Source: Prochloraceae cyanobacterium (lineage in GTDB: Bacteria; Cyanobacteriota; Cyanobacteriia; Cyanobacteriales; JASJDA01). From it: 63,039 nt of DNA. The translations under genes and the position numbers were made by a program. Each line of letters starts with the position of its first letter. Position 1 is the stretch's first letter. The stretch covers positions 1-63,039 of the forward strand of contig JASJDA010000022.1 in assembly GCA_030065755.1 (NCBI GenBank), given 5' to 3'. Below, piece by piece: positions 9,457 through 18,048 of the stretch. The notes under the pieces were generated by a model. That model was not told where the DNA came from. It was given only the letters and a program-made list of their open reading frames with translations, and did no database searches.

Positions 9457-10050
9457 TCAATAAGAATAACGTTCTTCAGCCCAGGGTTCTCCTCTGGGAT
9501 GATAGCCATTGCGTTCCCAGAAGCCTAACTCTTTACTCCCCAAAAACTCTAAGCCATTTATCCACTTAGCACTTTTCCAGGCATACAGATGAGGAACTAC
9601 CAACCGCATCGGTCCTCCACGTTCTGCGGTTAGTGGTTCTCCAAACAAAGTATGAGCAAAAAAGTTATCCTCCCGCACAAATTCTTCTAAAGTTAAGTTG
9701 GTAGTGTAGCTCCCATAACAATGTTGCATCACGTGAGTAGCTTTGGGATCTAATTCTACCAATTCCATAAAATCTGTTACCTTAATCCCAGTCCACTTAA
9801 CGTCCAGTTTTGACCAACGGGTGACGCAGTGGAAATCTTTAGTAAACTCTTGCTGGGGGAGACTCATAAAATCTGACCATTCAAAGGTCTTCTCTGCTAC
9901 CAAACCCCAGATGCGAAACTCCCATTCAGATTTTGCGATCGTAGGAGTATCTCCGTAAGTTAGCACTGGGAAGCCTTTAGCTAAGTATTGACCAGGAGGA
10001 ACTCGATCTCTTAATTCTGGGTTGGGTTTTTGAAAAAATTTTCCTAACAT
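9457..10050 (-). CDS. Sulfite-oxidase-like molybdopterin oxidoreductase
   Basis: A molybdopterin-binding oxidoreductase of the sulfite oxidase/YedY superfamily. DFHCVTRWSKLDVKWTGI carries the conserved Cys that ligands molybdenum; later blocks LTAERGGPMRLVVPHLYAWKS and WINGLEFL match the family. No Tat or other signal peptide is seen, so a cytoplasmic location is inferred. The substrate is not known for these short forms. I start at ATG 10050 (MLGKFFQKPNPELRDRVPPG), which places the conserved region near the N-terminus; an in-frame extension to 10143 adds 31 unlikely residues. The moaB-like gene at 31788 serves the same cofactor. Confidence 0.85.
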   Translation of the reverse strand: MLGKFFQKPNPELRDRVPPGQYLAKGFPVLTYGDTPTIAKSEWEFRIWGLVAEKTFEWSDFMSLPQQEFTKDFHCVTRWSKLDVKWTGIKVTDFMELVELDPKATHVMQHCYGSYTTNLTLEEFVREDNFFAHTLFGEPLTAERGGPMRLVVPHLYAWKSAKWINGLEFLGSKELGFWERNGYHPRGEPWAEERYSY

Positions 10051-10200
10051 ACTTTTAGTTGAGAAAACTTTCTCAATCTTATAGCAATCCTTGTCATAGA
10101 TTAGTAATTTTACTAAAGATAGCTTCCTCGCGTTCCCTCTCAAACGAAGGAATTATTAAGCTATTATCCCCCGATCGGTATTCTCGATCGCGATCGAACT

Positions 10201-10233
10201 AAAAAGCTTCTAGGTTATTTCTAGAAGCTTTTT
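10201..10233 (-). terminator. Rho-independent terminator downstream of rpmF
   Basis: A strong hairpin, AAAAAGCTTCTAG / CTAGAAGCTTTTT around a 6-7 base loop, with T-runs on both strands. It lies about 100 bases past the rpmF stop and before the oxidoreductase start, so it most likely ends the rpmF transcript; the symmetry would allow bidirectional use. Confidence 0.75.
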
Positions 10234-10336
10234 ATTTTTAAACCTATACAATTTGTAGATGAATGTATAGGTTCGTTTAAGAAAAAGACTTCTGGAAGTC
10301 TGCAGCTTTTGTCGCTTGGGTATAAATCGAGTGAAT

Positions 10337-10516
10337 TTATTCTTCGTCTTCGTCTTCGTCTTCCTTAGTGGGGTAAACAAAACTATTAGAGCGTCCAGTT
10401 AAAACTGATTTTCCTAGAGAAAGTGCTTTTTGAGCTTCTAGAGCAGCTTTACGCTTCCAGTGAGCTTTGCGATGGTCGCGTTTTGATTTTGATGTTTTCT
10501 TCTTTGGGACAGCCAC
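10337..10516 (-). CDS. rpmF: 50S ribosomal protein L32
   Basis: Fifty-nine codons from a GTG at 10516 translate as (M)[19 protein letters not shown], then [17 protein letters not shown] and a strongly acidic C-terminus (KEDEDEDEE). The [18 protein letters not shown] start is the hallmark of bacterial L32. AGGA lies eight bases before the GTG. No alternative start gives the conserved N-terminus. A hairpin terminator lies at 10201-10233. Confidence 0.93.
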   Translation of the reverse strand: MAVPKKKTSKSKRDHRKAHWKRKAALEAQKALSLGKSVLTGRSNSFVYPTKEDEDEDEE

Positions 10517-10628
10517 GATCGATTTCCTAATTTATCGGTACAACCTTTCTATTGTAGACGGAAATTACTCTATTAGTTACGATCGCTCTTGTCCCTCGGA
10601 TTCAACGACTCGTTATTTTTGTCGTATA

Positions 10629-11762
10629 TTATTCGCCAGATGGAAGATTCAAGGTTTTTTTGCGGTTATTCTCCATTGCTTCTCCCACAATTACATTGAG
10701 TTGATAGCCGAGCAGCATTACAAAAGAACTAATATAAAGCCAAAGCATCAAAACGATCGCAGCGCCTACAGTACCATAAACTTTATTATAGTTACCAAAA
10801 TTAGATACATAAAGGCGAAACAAAGCCGATACTATTGCCCAGAAAATAGCTGCTAAAATAGCTCCTGGAAAGATAGGAGTGCTGCGATCGCAAACACTAG
10901 GCCCGAAACGATATATCGAGGCAAAAGCAATAGCTACAATGCCTAAAGCAACTGGCCAACTTAAAAGTTTCCAAATATATGATAGTAAAGATACTACGCT
11001 TGCTTTGATATCTGGTGAAGAAATTTGATAGTTGATAAAAATCAAAAAAAATTCGATCGCTAATAACAAAGCTATAGCGATTCCAATAACCTCAGCGATT
11101 ACTTTAATTTTTCTATACAAATCGATCCGCAATTGATAGACTTGATAGACTATAGCTGATGAATTAATCAAAATAGCTAAAATTACGGGACCACTGAGAA
11201 TTTTCCAGACAGTTAAAAATAGGGAGTGCCAATTTAATTCTAAGGCGATTTGGATCGCCAAATCGCCTATAAATACTAGAAAAGAAGCAATAATCAGGAG
11301 AAAAATAGTTCCTATTGTCAGAACTAGAGAAACTAATTTAGCTTTCCAAAAAGGTCTTTTTTGAGCTATTGGTACTTGACGAATTTGATCTAGAGCGCCC
11401 ATTGTTGCACCCAAGGCTCCAGAAAATATCCAAATAGCAACGATAAAGCTGAGGGAAAACCAGTCACCATCTCTTTCGATCTTAAGATCTAGAACAAAAT
11501 TTAACAGCAGATTCCAAACCTGCTCTGGTAGGAGCTCTTGAAGCTGAATTGCTAAATCCCCTAAGCTATATCTAACAGATTTTTCAAATATGCTGATAGC
11601 TGTGAAAATTGCCAAAATTGCTGGAAACAGGGCAAGCATGGCATTATACGCTATTTCAGCAGATAAACCCGTTAATCTCTGTCTCACAGCACAAACAACA
11701 AGTTTCTCGATCGTCGCCCTATTGAGATAACGAAAGAAATCAAAGATGGCGGCGAATCCCAT
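10629..11762 (-). CDS. YihY/BrkB-family membrane protein
   Basis: An integral membrane protein of about 377 residues with six predicted helices. Family landmarks are LTGLSAEIAYNAMLALFPAI near the N-terminus, ALGATMGALDQI in the middle, and the C-terminal SIYRFGPSV...FPGAILAAIFW...YGTVGAAIVLMLWLYISSFVMLLGYQLNVI. The family is often annotated as putative ribonuclease BN, but YihY proteins are inner-membrane proteins of unsettled function. ATG 11762 (MGFAAIFDFF) is chosen; a TTG at 11807 would add 15 residues. The gene stands alone. Confidence 0.85.
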   Translation of the reverse strand: MGFAAIFDFFRYLNRATIEKLVVCAVRQRLTGLSAEIAYNAMLALFPAILAIFTAISIFEKSVRYSLGDLAIQLQELLPEQVWNLLLNFVLDLKIERDGDWFSLSFIVAIWIFSGALGATMGALDQIRQVPIAQKRPFWKAKLVSLVLTIGTIFLLIIASFLVFIGDLAIQIALELNWHSLFLTVWKILSGPVILAILINSSAIVYQVYQLRIDLYRKIKVIAEVIGIAIALLLAIEFFLIFINYQISSPDIKASVVSLLSYIWKLLSWPVALGIVAIAFASIYRFGPSVCDRSTPIFPGAILAAIFWAIVSALFRLYVSNFGNYNKVYGTVGAAIVLMLWLYISSFVMLLGYQLNVIVGEAMENNRKKTLNLPSGE

Positions 11763-11841
11763 AATTTTTTTAGCTATTAGTTCGGCAATCCTAGATCTTC
11801 CCGCCAATAATTTAACTCTTTATATCAAACAACTACAACTT

Positions 11842-12588
11842 TTACTCACTTCCAAGAAATTCTAGGTAAGATTTAGTTAAATCTTTAACTGCCAACTCGT
11901 AAAGTTCCTTGCCGTGTTCTTTGGTAGCCAGGGCTGGATTGGATCCCATCCGTCCGTCAGGATAGTGAAGGCGGAAGTCTGCAGCACTGTAAATAGGATA
12001 ACCAGAAGCAACTTCTTCTGCAAGAGGAGCTTGTTTAATCGAATCGGGATAGATGTATTGAGTTAAAGCTATTTCGCTAGGAGTAGCGTGAGAGCCTTCT
12101 TTATCGCCGTATAACTTTTTGGCTAACTGATACACCGATCTACAAGTAAACCAATTCCCAACTTTGCATCTTACCTTTGTAGCCTCAGGTAAATTTAAAT
12201 TACCCAGGTGATAATAAGTTTCTGCAAATGCTGCTTTAAGGGTAGCAATATTACCTCCGTGACCGTTAATGAAAAAAAATTTGGTAAATCCCGATTGAGT
12301 TAAACAGGTGAGATAATCCACAATTACTTGTATCATAGTAGTAGGTCTCAAGCTAATAGTGCCAGGAAATGCAGTATGGTGTAACGCCATCCCTATAGCT
12401 ATTGTGGGAGCGACGAGACCGTTAGTTGCCTCACCTACACCATTAGCGATCGCTTCGGCACAGATAGCATCGGTACCAATTAACCCAGTAGGACCGTGCT
12501 GCTCGGTAGAACCAATAGGTAAAATGATTCCCCGCGATTTTTGCAAGTAAGTTTCAACTTCTTGCCAGGTAGCTAAATGTAGTAACAT
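11842..12588 (-). CDS. Creatininase-family amidohydrolase
   Basis: Creatininase-superfamily hydrolases use a dinuclear metal site. Here the ligands are seen in LPIGSTEQHGPTGLIGTDAI (Glu, His, Asp) and FINGHGGNIATLKAAF, with a later EGSHATPSE block. The family acts on cyclic or linear amides (creatinine, formamidopyrimidines, mycofactocin peptide); the cyanobacterial substrate is unknown. ATG 12588 (MLLHLATWQEVETYL) fits the family start; a TTG at 12636 would add 16 residues. Divergent from the sphR-like gene, with about 220 bases between. Confidence 0.85.
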   Translation of the reverse strand: MLLHLATWQEVETYLQKSRGIILPIGSTEQHGPTGLIGTDAICAEAIANGVGEATNGLVAPTIAIGMALHHTAFPGTISLRPTTMIQVIVDYLTCLTQSGFTKFFFINGHGGNIATLKAAFAETYYHLGNLNLPEATKVRCKVGNWFTCRSVYQLAKKLYGDKEGSHATPSEIALTQYIYPDSIKQAPLAEEVASGYPIYSAADFRLHYPDGRMGSNPALATKEHGKELYELAVKDLTKSYLEFLGSE

Positions 12589-12807
12589 ATCTGATTTTGA
12601 ATTACTCAACCTAATTTGGGGCTGGTTCAGTCCCAATTTACGCCTGTGGACATCGTACCGCCGACGGTGATGGGAAAAGCATTAATGCAAGGAAGCAGGA
12701 AGCAAACACTAAAGTGGATAACTTTGGATAAGTTTTACAGAACAGTGTAAGATATACAAGTTTCGGTGTAGATGTTGGCATAGGAAGCTATTAGAGAGAT
12801 TGTATTT

Positions 12808-13560
12808 ATGTTATCTCTAGAATTACCCCAGAGTTCTTCTAACTCAGAAATAGTCCATAAAAATCGAATTCTTGTCGTTGAAGACGAGGATTTAATTCGA
12901 GATATGGTTGTTTTAGCTTTAGAAGAAGAAGGATACGAAGTAGTCAGTGTCAGTAACGGAAGAGAAGCTCTAAATTTACTTACTGATTGTGACATTAATA
13001 ATTCTGAATTTCCCTTTAATCTACTGGTACTCGATTTAATGCTTCCTCAGGTAAATGGTTTGGATATTTGCCGCTTATTGCGCTATCAAGGCAATATAGT
13101 GCCGATTTTGATTCTCAGTGCTAAAGCAAGCGAAACAGATCGAGTTCTGGGTTTAGAAGTAGGAGCTGACGACTACCTCACTAAACCCTTTAGTATGCGG
13201 GAATTAATAGCTCGCTGTCGCGCCTTACTGCGGCGCTTGCGCTATTGCAGTACAGCTCCAACCCCCGTACAACAATTCGGAGATATTACCCTATTTCCTC
13301 AAGAATGTAGAGTAATCGTTCGAGGTCAAGAAGTCAATCTTTCTCCTAAAGAGTTTCGTTTATTGGAGCTATTTATGAGCTATCCTCGTCGAGTTTGGTC
13401 GCGAGAACAATTGATCGAACAAGTGTGGGGAGCAGATTTCTTAGGGGATAGCAAAACTGTAGACGTTCACATTCGTTGGTTGCGCGAAAAATTAGAGCTA
13501 GATCCCTCTCAGCCAGAATACTTGATTACAGTGAGGGGGTTTGGCTATCGATTTGGGTGA
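12808..13560 (+). CDS. sphR: OmpR-family response regulator, SphR/PhoB-like
   Basis: Two-component DNA-binding regulator of 250 residues. A 22-residue N-terminal extension precedes the receiver (ILVVEDEDLIRDMV; phospho-acceptor Asp in LVLDLMLPQ; KPF switch lysine in DDYLTKPFSMREL). The C-terminal winged helix ends TVDVHIRWLREKLE...YLITVRGFGYRFG. The receiver carries a small insertion (NNSEFPF) before the Asp. A PAS histidine kinase starts 21 bases after its stop and a PhoU gene follows, so this is most likely the phosphate-starvation regulator. The name rests mainly on context. I see no clear tandem Pho box upstream. Confidence 0.82.
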   Translation: MLSLELPQSSSNSEIVHKNRILVVEDEDLIRDMVVLALEEEGYEVVSVSNGREALNLLTDCDINNSEFPFNLLVLDLMLPQVNGLDICRLLRYQGNIVPILILSAKASETDRVLGLEVGADDYLTKPFSMRELIARCRALLRRLRYCSTAPTPVQQFGDITLFPQECRVIVRGQEVNLSPKEFRLLELFMSYPRRVWSREQLIEQVWGADFLGDSKTVDVHIRWLREKLELDPSQPEYLITVRGFGYRFG

Positions 13561-13581
13561 GTCCAATGCGACAATTAAACA

Positions 13582-14916
13582 ATGACATTAGCGATCGCAT
13601 TTATTCTAGGATTAACTCTAGGAATAGGCTTTTACTACTGGCAAAACTGGCAGTACAAGCGCAAACTGAAGGAGACTTTTGCTCCATTTTTTTCAGATGT
13701 CGATCGCCTCACTTCTTTGTCCCTAAATTCATCTATCCGTCGCGCAATTACTCGCATCGACGATCGACGGCAACAATTAGAGCAAGAACTACAAATAGGG
13801 CAAGAGTTGCTAGAGTTAGCGCCAATTGGATATTTGCGCATAGATGAAGAAAATCAACTGCTCTGGTGCAACCAGCAAGCAAGAGAACTATTAAAAATCG
13901 ATCGCTGGCAACCAGGAAAGTTGCGCTTGTTGCTGGAGTTAGTTCGCTCTTACGAACTCGATATACTGATCGAGCAAACCCGCCAAACTCAAAAACCTCA
14001 AAGTAAAGAATGGGTATTTTACACTACTGAATATACCCCAAAACAAAAGGTGGCAACTCCTCAATCCATTGCTTTAAAAGCCTCCAGTTTTTCCCTTCCT
14101 CAAAGACAAGTAGCTGTTTTCTTAGAAAATCAGCAACCTTTTGTAGAACTTTCTCAATCTCGCGAGCGCGCCTTTTCCGATCTTACCCACGAACTCAGAA
14201 CGCCACTTACTGCAATTGGCTTGGTTGTAGAAGCTTTGCAAAAGCGCCTCTCATATCCGGAAAAACGCTGGGTAGAGCAAATGGAATCGGAGATTAATCG
14301 TTTAATTAACTTGGTACAAGGGTGGTTAGAAATCAGCGAACTACAAGAAAATCCCATTCAACATCTAGAGTACGAGTCAATTGAATTAAAGGAATTAATT
14401 TTTTCTGTCTGGCACACTCTAGAACCCATTGCGACACAAAAACAAGTCTCTCTTGTTTATTCTGGCCCCGATCGCCTCGACCTCAAAGCAGATAAATCCC
14501 GTATCATTCAAGTATTTCTTAACTTGTTCGATAATGGAATTAAACACAGTCCTCTCCAAGGAGAGATCTCGATCGAAGTTAAGATAGTCGATAGAAATAC
14601 AGATAAGAAGCAATCATCTATTAATAAGCAGTATATTGAAATTAATATTATTGATTCTGGTTCCGGCTTTCGCGAATCAGATCTGCCCCATATATTTAAG
14701 AGACTGTACCGAGGCGACACATCTAGAAAGAGACCGTCGTCTACTAATTCAGGTGATGTTAAGCCACCTTCTACCGGTTGCGGTAGCGGTCTCGGACTTT
14801 CTTTAGTAAAAGAAATAGTCCAAGCACATCGCGGTTCAATTGAAGCTCAAAACCATCCCGAAACTGGTGGAGGTTGGTTAAAATTAACACTACCCCTGGA
14901 CAATTCCCAAGATTAA
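13582..14916 (+). CDS. sphS: PAS-domain sensor histidine kinase, SphS/PhoR-like
   Basis: A 444-residue kinase. It has one N-terminal membrane helix (LAIAFILGLTLGIGFYYW), a charged linker, a PAS-like domain (about 75-190, IGYLRIDEENQLLWCNQQA), HisKA with an intact phospho-acceptor (SDLTHELRTPLTAIG), and an HATPase (FLNLFDNGIKHS, DSGSGFRESDLPHIF, GSGLGLSLVKEI). Overall layout is that of cyanobacterial SphS/PhoR, which sense phosphate through the Pst/PhoU complex rather than a large periplasmic domain. Its coupling to the regulator upstream and PhoU downstream supports the assignment. A short low-complexity insert (RKRPSSTNSGDVKPPS) sits in the ATP-lid region. Confidence 0.85.
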   Translation: MTLAIAFILGLTLGIGFYYWQNWQYKRKLKETFAPFFSDVDRLTSLSLNSSIRRAITRIDDRRQQLEQELQIGQELLELAPIGYLRIDEENQLLWCNQQARELLKIDRWQPGKLRLLLELVRSYELDILIEQTRQTQKPQSKEWVFYTTEYTPKQKVATPQSIALKASSFSLPQRQVAVFLENQQPFVELSQSRERAFSDLTHELRTPLTAIGLVVEALQKRLSYPEKRWVEQMESEINRLINLVQGWLEISELQENPIQHLEYESIELKELIFSVWHTLEPIATQKQVSLVYSGPDRLDLKADKSRIIQVFLNLFDNGIKHSPLQGEISIEVKIVDRNTDKKQSSINKQYIEINIIDSGSGFRESDLPHIFKRLYRGDTSRKRPSSTNSGDVKPPSTGCGSGLGLSLVKEIVQAHRGSIEAQNHPETGGGWLKLTLPLDNSQD

Positions 14917-14956
14917 ATTTATTTTTACTATCAATTTAATAAGGAGATTTTATAAA

Positions 14957-15652
14957 GTGGTTATAAATAATCATATATCCTTGAGACTATTTGCTGATAA
15001 ACACAACAGTTTTTCGGTACCCTCACTGCGCAGAAATATTCGACGCTTAGAACAAGATATTTTGCGGATGGGAACTCTAGTTGAAGAATCATTTCGCCTC
15101 AGCCATCAATGTTTATTTGCCCGTAATTTAGATGCTGCCAATAAAATTAGTGTTATAGAAAAGCAAATCGATCGCTATTATCGTCAGATTGAATTAGATT
15201 GCGTGAGTTTGATGGCAACTCGCCCACTCGTTGCGCGACAATTGCGCCTTTTGAGTGCCTATATGCAATTAGTTCGAGATTTAGAGCGGATAGGGGATTA
15301 TGCCCAAGATATCTCCGAAATTGCCCTTAAGCTCTTTTCTTATCCCCCTCATCCTTCTACTAAAGAAATTGAGGTAATGTCCAATCACGCTCAACTTATG
15401 TTAGCAACTAGCTTAGTAGCCCTAGCAGATTTGGACGCTGAAGCAGGAGAAAAAGTCAAACATTTGGACGATACTATCGATCGAGCTTACGATCGGCTCT
15501 ATGCAACTTTAGCTCAACAGCGAGATATTAAAGGGGTAGTAGAACCAATTTTACTGTTAGGGTTATTGATTCGTCATCTAGAAAGAATGGCAGATCACGC
15601 CACTAATATTGCGCAAAGAGTCTCCTATATCGTTACTGGAAATCGAGGGTGA
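14957..15652 (+). CDS. phoU: PhoU-family phosphate signalling protein
   Basis: A 231-residue all-helical protein with two PhoU repeats. Each carries the metal-binding E/DxxxD signature region: RDLERIGDYAQDISEIA in the first half and RHLERMADHATNIAQRV in the second. PhoU couples Pst transporter activity to SphS-type kinases and keeps the kinase off in high phosphate. Start is GTG 14957 with AAGGAG 11 bases upstream. It lies 40 bases after the kinase and is probably cotranscribed. Confidence 0.92.
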   Translation: MVINNHISLRLFADKHNSFSVPSLRRNIRRLEQDILRMGTLVEESFRLSHQCLFARNLDAANKISVIEKQIDRYYRQIELDCVSLMATRPLVARQLRLLSAYMQLVRDLERIGDYAQDISEIALKLFSYPPHPSTKEIEVMSNHAQLMLATSLVALADLDAEAGEKVKHLDDTIDRAYDRLYATLAQQRDIKGVVEPILLLGLLIRHLERMADHATNIAQRVSYIVTGNRG

Positions 15653-15653
15653 T

Positions 15654-15695
15654 GGCTGTTGGCTGTTAGCTGTTAGCTGTTGGCTGTTGGCTGTT
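15654..15695. repeat. Short tandem repeat, six 7-bp units
   Basis: GGCTGTT/AGCTGTT is repeated six times directly between the phoU and dtd stop codons. It is followed by a C/T-rich tract (15703-15755) in which CCCCTCT units form the 3' end of dtd. This is a typical cyanobacterial STRR. Confidence 0.85.
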
Positions 15696-15701
15696 TGTTT
15701 A

Positions 15702-16202
15702 TTACTCCCTCCCCTGCTCCCCCTCTCCCCCTCTCCCCCTCTCCCCTGCTCCCTGCTCTGCTTCTCGTTCTAACAATAGGGTAACAGGGCCGTCATTTTC
15801 AATAGTCACTTGCATCATTTCGCCAAATTTACCTGTTTCTACGCGCAAACCACTTTGAAGCAATTTTGCTACAAATCGATCGTAGAGAATTTCTGCGGTA
15901 TCAGGAGAAGCTGAACCGCTAAAAGAGGGGCGACGACCTTTGCGACAATCGCCATAAAGAGTAAACTGACTTATTACTAATAATTCTCCTTGAATCTCCT
16001 GAACCGATTTTTGCCAACCTTTCTGCTCTTCTCCTGGAAACAAACGCAAATCCAAACATTTACGCGCTATCCAGTCGAGTTCGGCTTCTGTATCGGTGGC
16101 TGCTATTCCCACCAATAGGTTTAGTCCACGTCCGATTTTCCCGACAATTTCTCCATCTACTGCAACACAAGATGATTTAACTCGCTGGATAATAACACGC
16201 AT
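15702..16202 (-). CDS. dtd: D-aminoacyl-tRNA deacylase
   Basis: Removes D-amino acids (and misacylated glycine) from t[24 protein letters not shown] is the usual N-terminus; the active-site motifs are [18 protein letters not shown] (SQFTL) and the C-terminal [17 protein letters not shown] (NxGPVT region). Family members are about 145-150 residues. This one has 166, because the last ~18 ([16 protein letters not shown]) are encoded by the GGGGAGAG-type simple repeat that has invaded the 3' end. The tail is probably unstructured and harmless. Confidence 0.93.
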   Translation of the reverse strand: MRVIIQRVKSSCVAVDGEIVGKIGRGLNLLVGIAATDTEAELDWIARKCLDLRLFPGEEQKGWQKSVQEIQGELLVISQFTLYGDCRKGRRPSFSGSASPDTAEILYDRFVAKLLQSGLRVETGKFGEMMQVTIENDGPVTLLLEREAEQGAGERGRGGEGEQGRE

Positions 16203-16362
16203 TAGAGAATCGCCAAGTTTATATTTTCTTGAATCTAAACATCAAAAATTCAACATCAAACCTCAAAATATAATAACCCAAAGATATTTCTTCCTCTTAA
16301 CCTCGATCGGAAAGTCCCCTAATAAGGGAAAGGCAATTAGGAGATGAGAGCGATTTTTGTTG

Positions 16363-16510
16363 TATAATTTTTAGGTTGCTACTGGGCTAGGCATAGTTGC
16401 TTACTAGTTTCTCTGAAGTGTTCCAGGTACGTAAGCTATCGATCTCAGTCAGAGACAACCCTGTAACCCACTGGTTGCGAAAAAAGACTCCAAGTGCACG
16501 ATCGCCAAAT
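16363..16510 (+). ncRNA. Possible structured RNA or long leader upstream of cysS
   Basis: A good -10 box (TATAAT, 16363-16368) is followed by about 130 non-coding bases with local pairing. TTTCTCTGA near 16409 pairs with TCAGAGACAA near 16451, and GGGCTA near 16385 can pair with TAACCC near 16467. CACTGG / CCAAGTG forms a further stem. No uORF or T-box signal is obvious. The TTTCTCTGAAGTGTTC stretch resembles the 5' side of some 6S RNAs, but I cannot confirm this. It may simply be the cysS 5' UTR. Confidence 0.25.
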
Positions 16511-16543
16511 TCCGACTAATAACTTCCGACTTCCGAGTTCATT

Positions 16544-17998
16544 ATGTCCCTAACTCTCTACAACACTCTTTCCCGTCGTAAAGAACCATTTGAACCACTA
16601 GAAAATGGTAAGGTGCGAATGTACTGCTGCGGGATCACTACTTATGACTACTGTCACTTGGGTCATGGTAGAACTTGTTTAGTCTGGGATGTAGTTCGCA
16701 GATATCTTGAATGGCGCGGCTATTCGGTGAAATACGTGCAAAATTTTACCGACATTGACGACAAAATTCTCAATCGAGCGCGAAAAGAAGGATCTTCTAT
16801 GGAAGAAGTCGCCGAGCGCTTTATCGCTGCTTATTTCGAGGATATGGAACGACTGGCGATCTCTCCTGCTGATACCTATCCCCGCGCTACTCATACTCTC
16901 GATGGAATCAAACGGTTAGTATACGAATTAGAACAAAAAGGCTATGCTTACCCAGCACGAGGGGACGTTTACTTTTCTGTTCGCCAGTTTCCTAGTTATG
17001 GCAAGCTTTCGGGAAGAAATTTAGAAGATTTGCAAGCAGGTGCAAGCGGACGAGTAGAAGTAGAAAATCCTGAAGCAGCAAAGAAAAAAGACCCCTTCGA
17101 TTTTGCTCTGTGGAAAGCCTCTAAGCCAGAAGAACCCTCTTGGGAATCTTCTTGGGGTCCTGGTCGTCCTGGATGGCATATCGAGTGTTCGGCGATGGTA
17201 AGGGAGCATTTAGGAGAAACTATCGACATTCACGTGGGTGGAAACGATCTGATTTTTCCCCACCACGAAAACGAAATTGCTCAATCAGAAGCAGTGACGG
17301 GTAAACCCTTAGCAAAATATTGGCTCCACACCGGAATGGTAAAAGTGGGTGGGGAGAAAATGGCTAAATCTAAGGGCAATTTTATTACTATTCGCGATTT
17401 GCTAGATCGCCCCGTAGACCCTATGGCGGTGCGTTTGTTCATATTGAACGCACAATACAGCAAACCCCTCGATTTTACTGACGAATCCCTAGAAGCTGCT
17501 AGTAATGGTTGGCAAACTCTCAAAGAAGGGTTGCTGTTTGGTCAAAAATATGGTAATAAATTGGGCTGGGACGATCGAGAAAATCCTCCACTCAGCACCA
17601 ACCACCTCCAACAGTTCCAAAAAGCAGTAGACAATGACTTTAATTTTGCTGGCGGTTTAGCGATTCTGTTTGAAATAGCTAAAGAATTAAATACACAAGC
17701 AAATATCCTAGTTCACGAAGGAAAAACCAAGACTTCGTCCCGAAAATTAGAAGAACTTTGGCACACTCTGATTAACTTGGCAGACGTGTTAGGGTTTAAT
17801 GCACAAATCGAAGAAAATGTCAAGGAAAAATTAGATGGGTTAACTGACGAGGAGATAGAAACAGAGATACAAAAACGTGCAGATGCAAGAAAAGCGAAAA
17901 ACTATGCAGAGAGCGATCGTATCCGAGACGAATTACAAAATCGAGGAATTATCTTGATTGATAAACCAGGTGGGGTGACTGCGTGGCGTAGGAAGTAA
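16544..17998 (+). CDS. cysS: Cysteinyl-tRNA synthetase
   Basis: Class I synthetase of 484 residues, normal length. Visible are the HIGH-type motif (CHLGHGRT), zinc ligands (CCGITTYDYC, later HIECSAM, HHENEIAQSE), and the KMSKS-type motif KMAKSKGNF. The C-terminal anticodon-binding domain ends ERIRDELQNRG-like (SDRIRDELQNRGIILID). It charges tRNA-Cys and in many bacteria also makes persulfides. A tandem CTTCCGA simple repeat lies just before the ATG. It may be preceded by a structured leader. Confidence 0.97.
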   Translation: MSLTLYNTLSRRKEPFEPLENGKVRMYCCGITTYDYCHLGHGRTCLVWDVVRRYLEWRGYSVKYVQNFTDIDDKILNRARKEGSSMEEVAERFIAAYFEDMERLAISPADTYPRATHTLDGIKRLVYELEQKGYAYPARGDVYFSVRQFPSYGKLSGRNLEDLQAGASGRVEVENPEAAKKKDPFDFALWKASKPEEPSWESSWGPGRPGWHIECSAMVREHLGETIDIHVGGNDLIFPHHENEIAQSEAVTGKPLAKYWLHTGMVKVGGEKMAKSKGNFITIRDLLDRPVDPMAVRLFILNAQYSKPLDFTDESLEAASNGWQTLKEGLLFGQKYGNKLGWDDRENPPLSTNHLQQFQKAVDNDFNFAGGLAILFEIAKELNTQANILVHEGKTKTSSRKLEELWHTLINLADVLGFNAQIEENVKEKLDGLTDEEIETEIQKRADARKAKNYAESDRIRDELQNRGIILIDKPGGVTAWRRK

Positions 17999-18048
17999 TA
18001 CAATTATCGGTCTTTTATCTGGCGAATACTAGGGCGATCTCAGACAAG

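Noticed and set aside
10467-10856. 129-codon plus-strand frame opposite rpmF and the YihY gene
   Set aside because: Antisense to two well-recognised genes; no protein features.
12640-12807. Tandem Pho box upstream of the SphR-like gene
   Set aside because: I looked for CTTAACCT-type direct repeats and found none in this interval.
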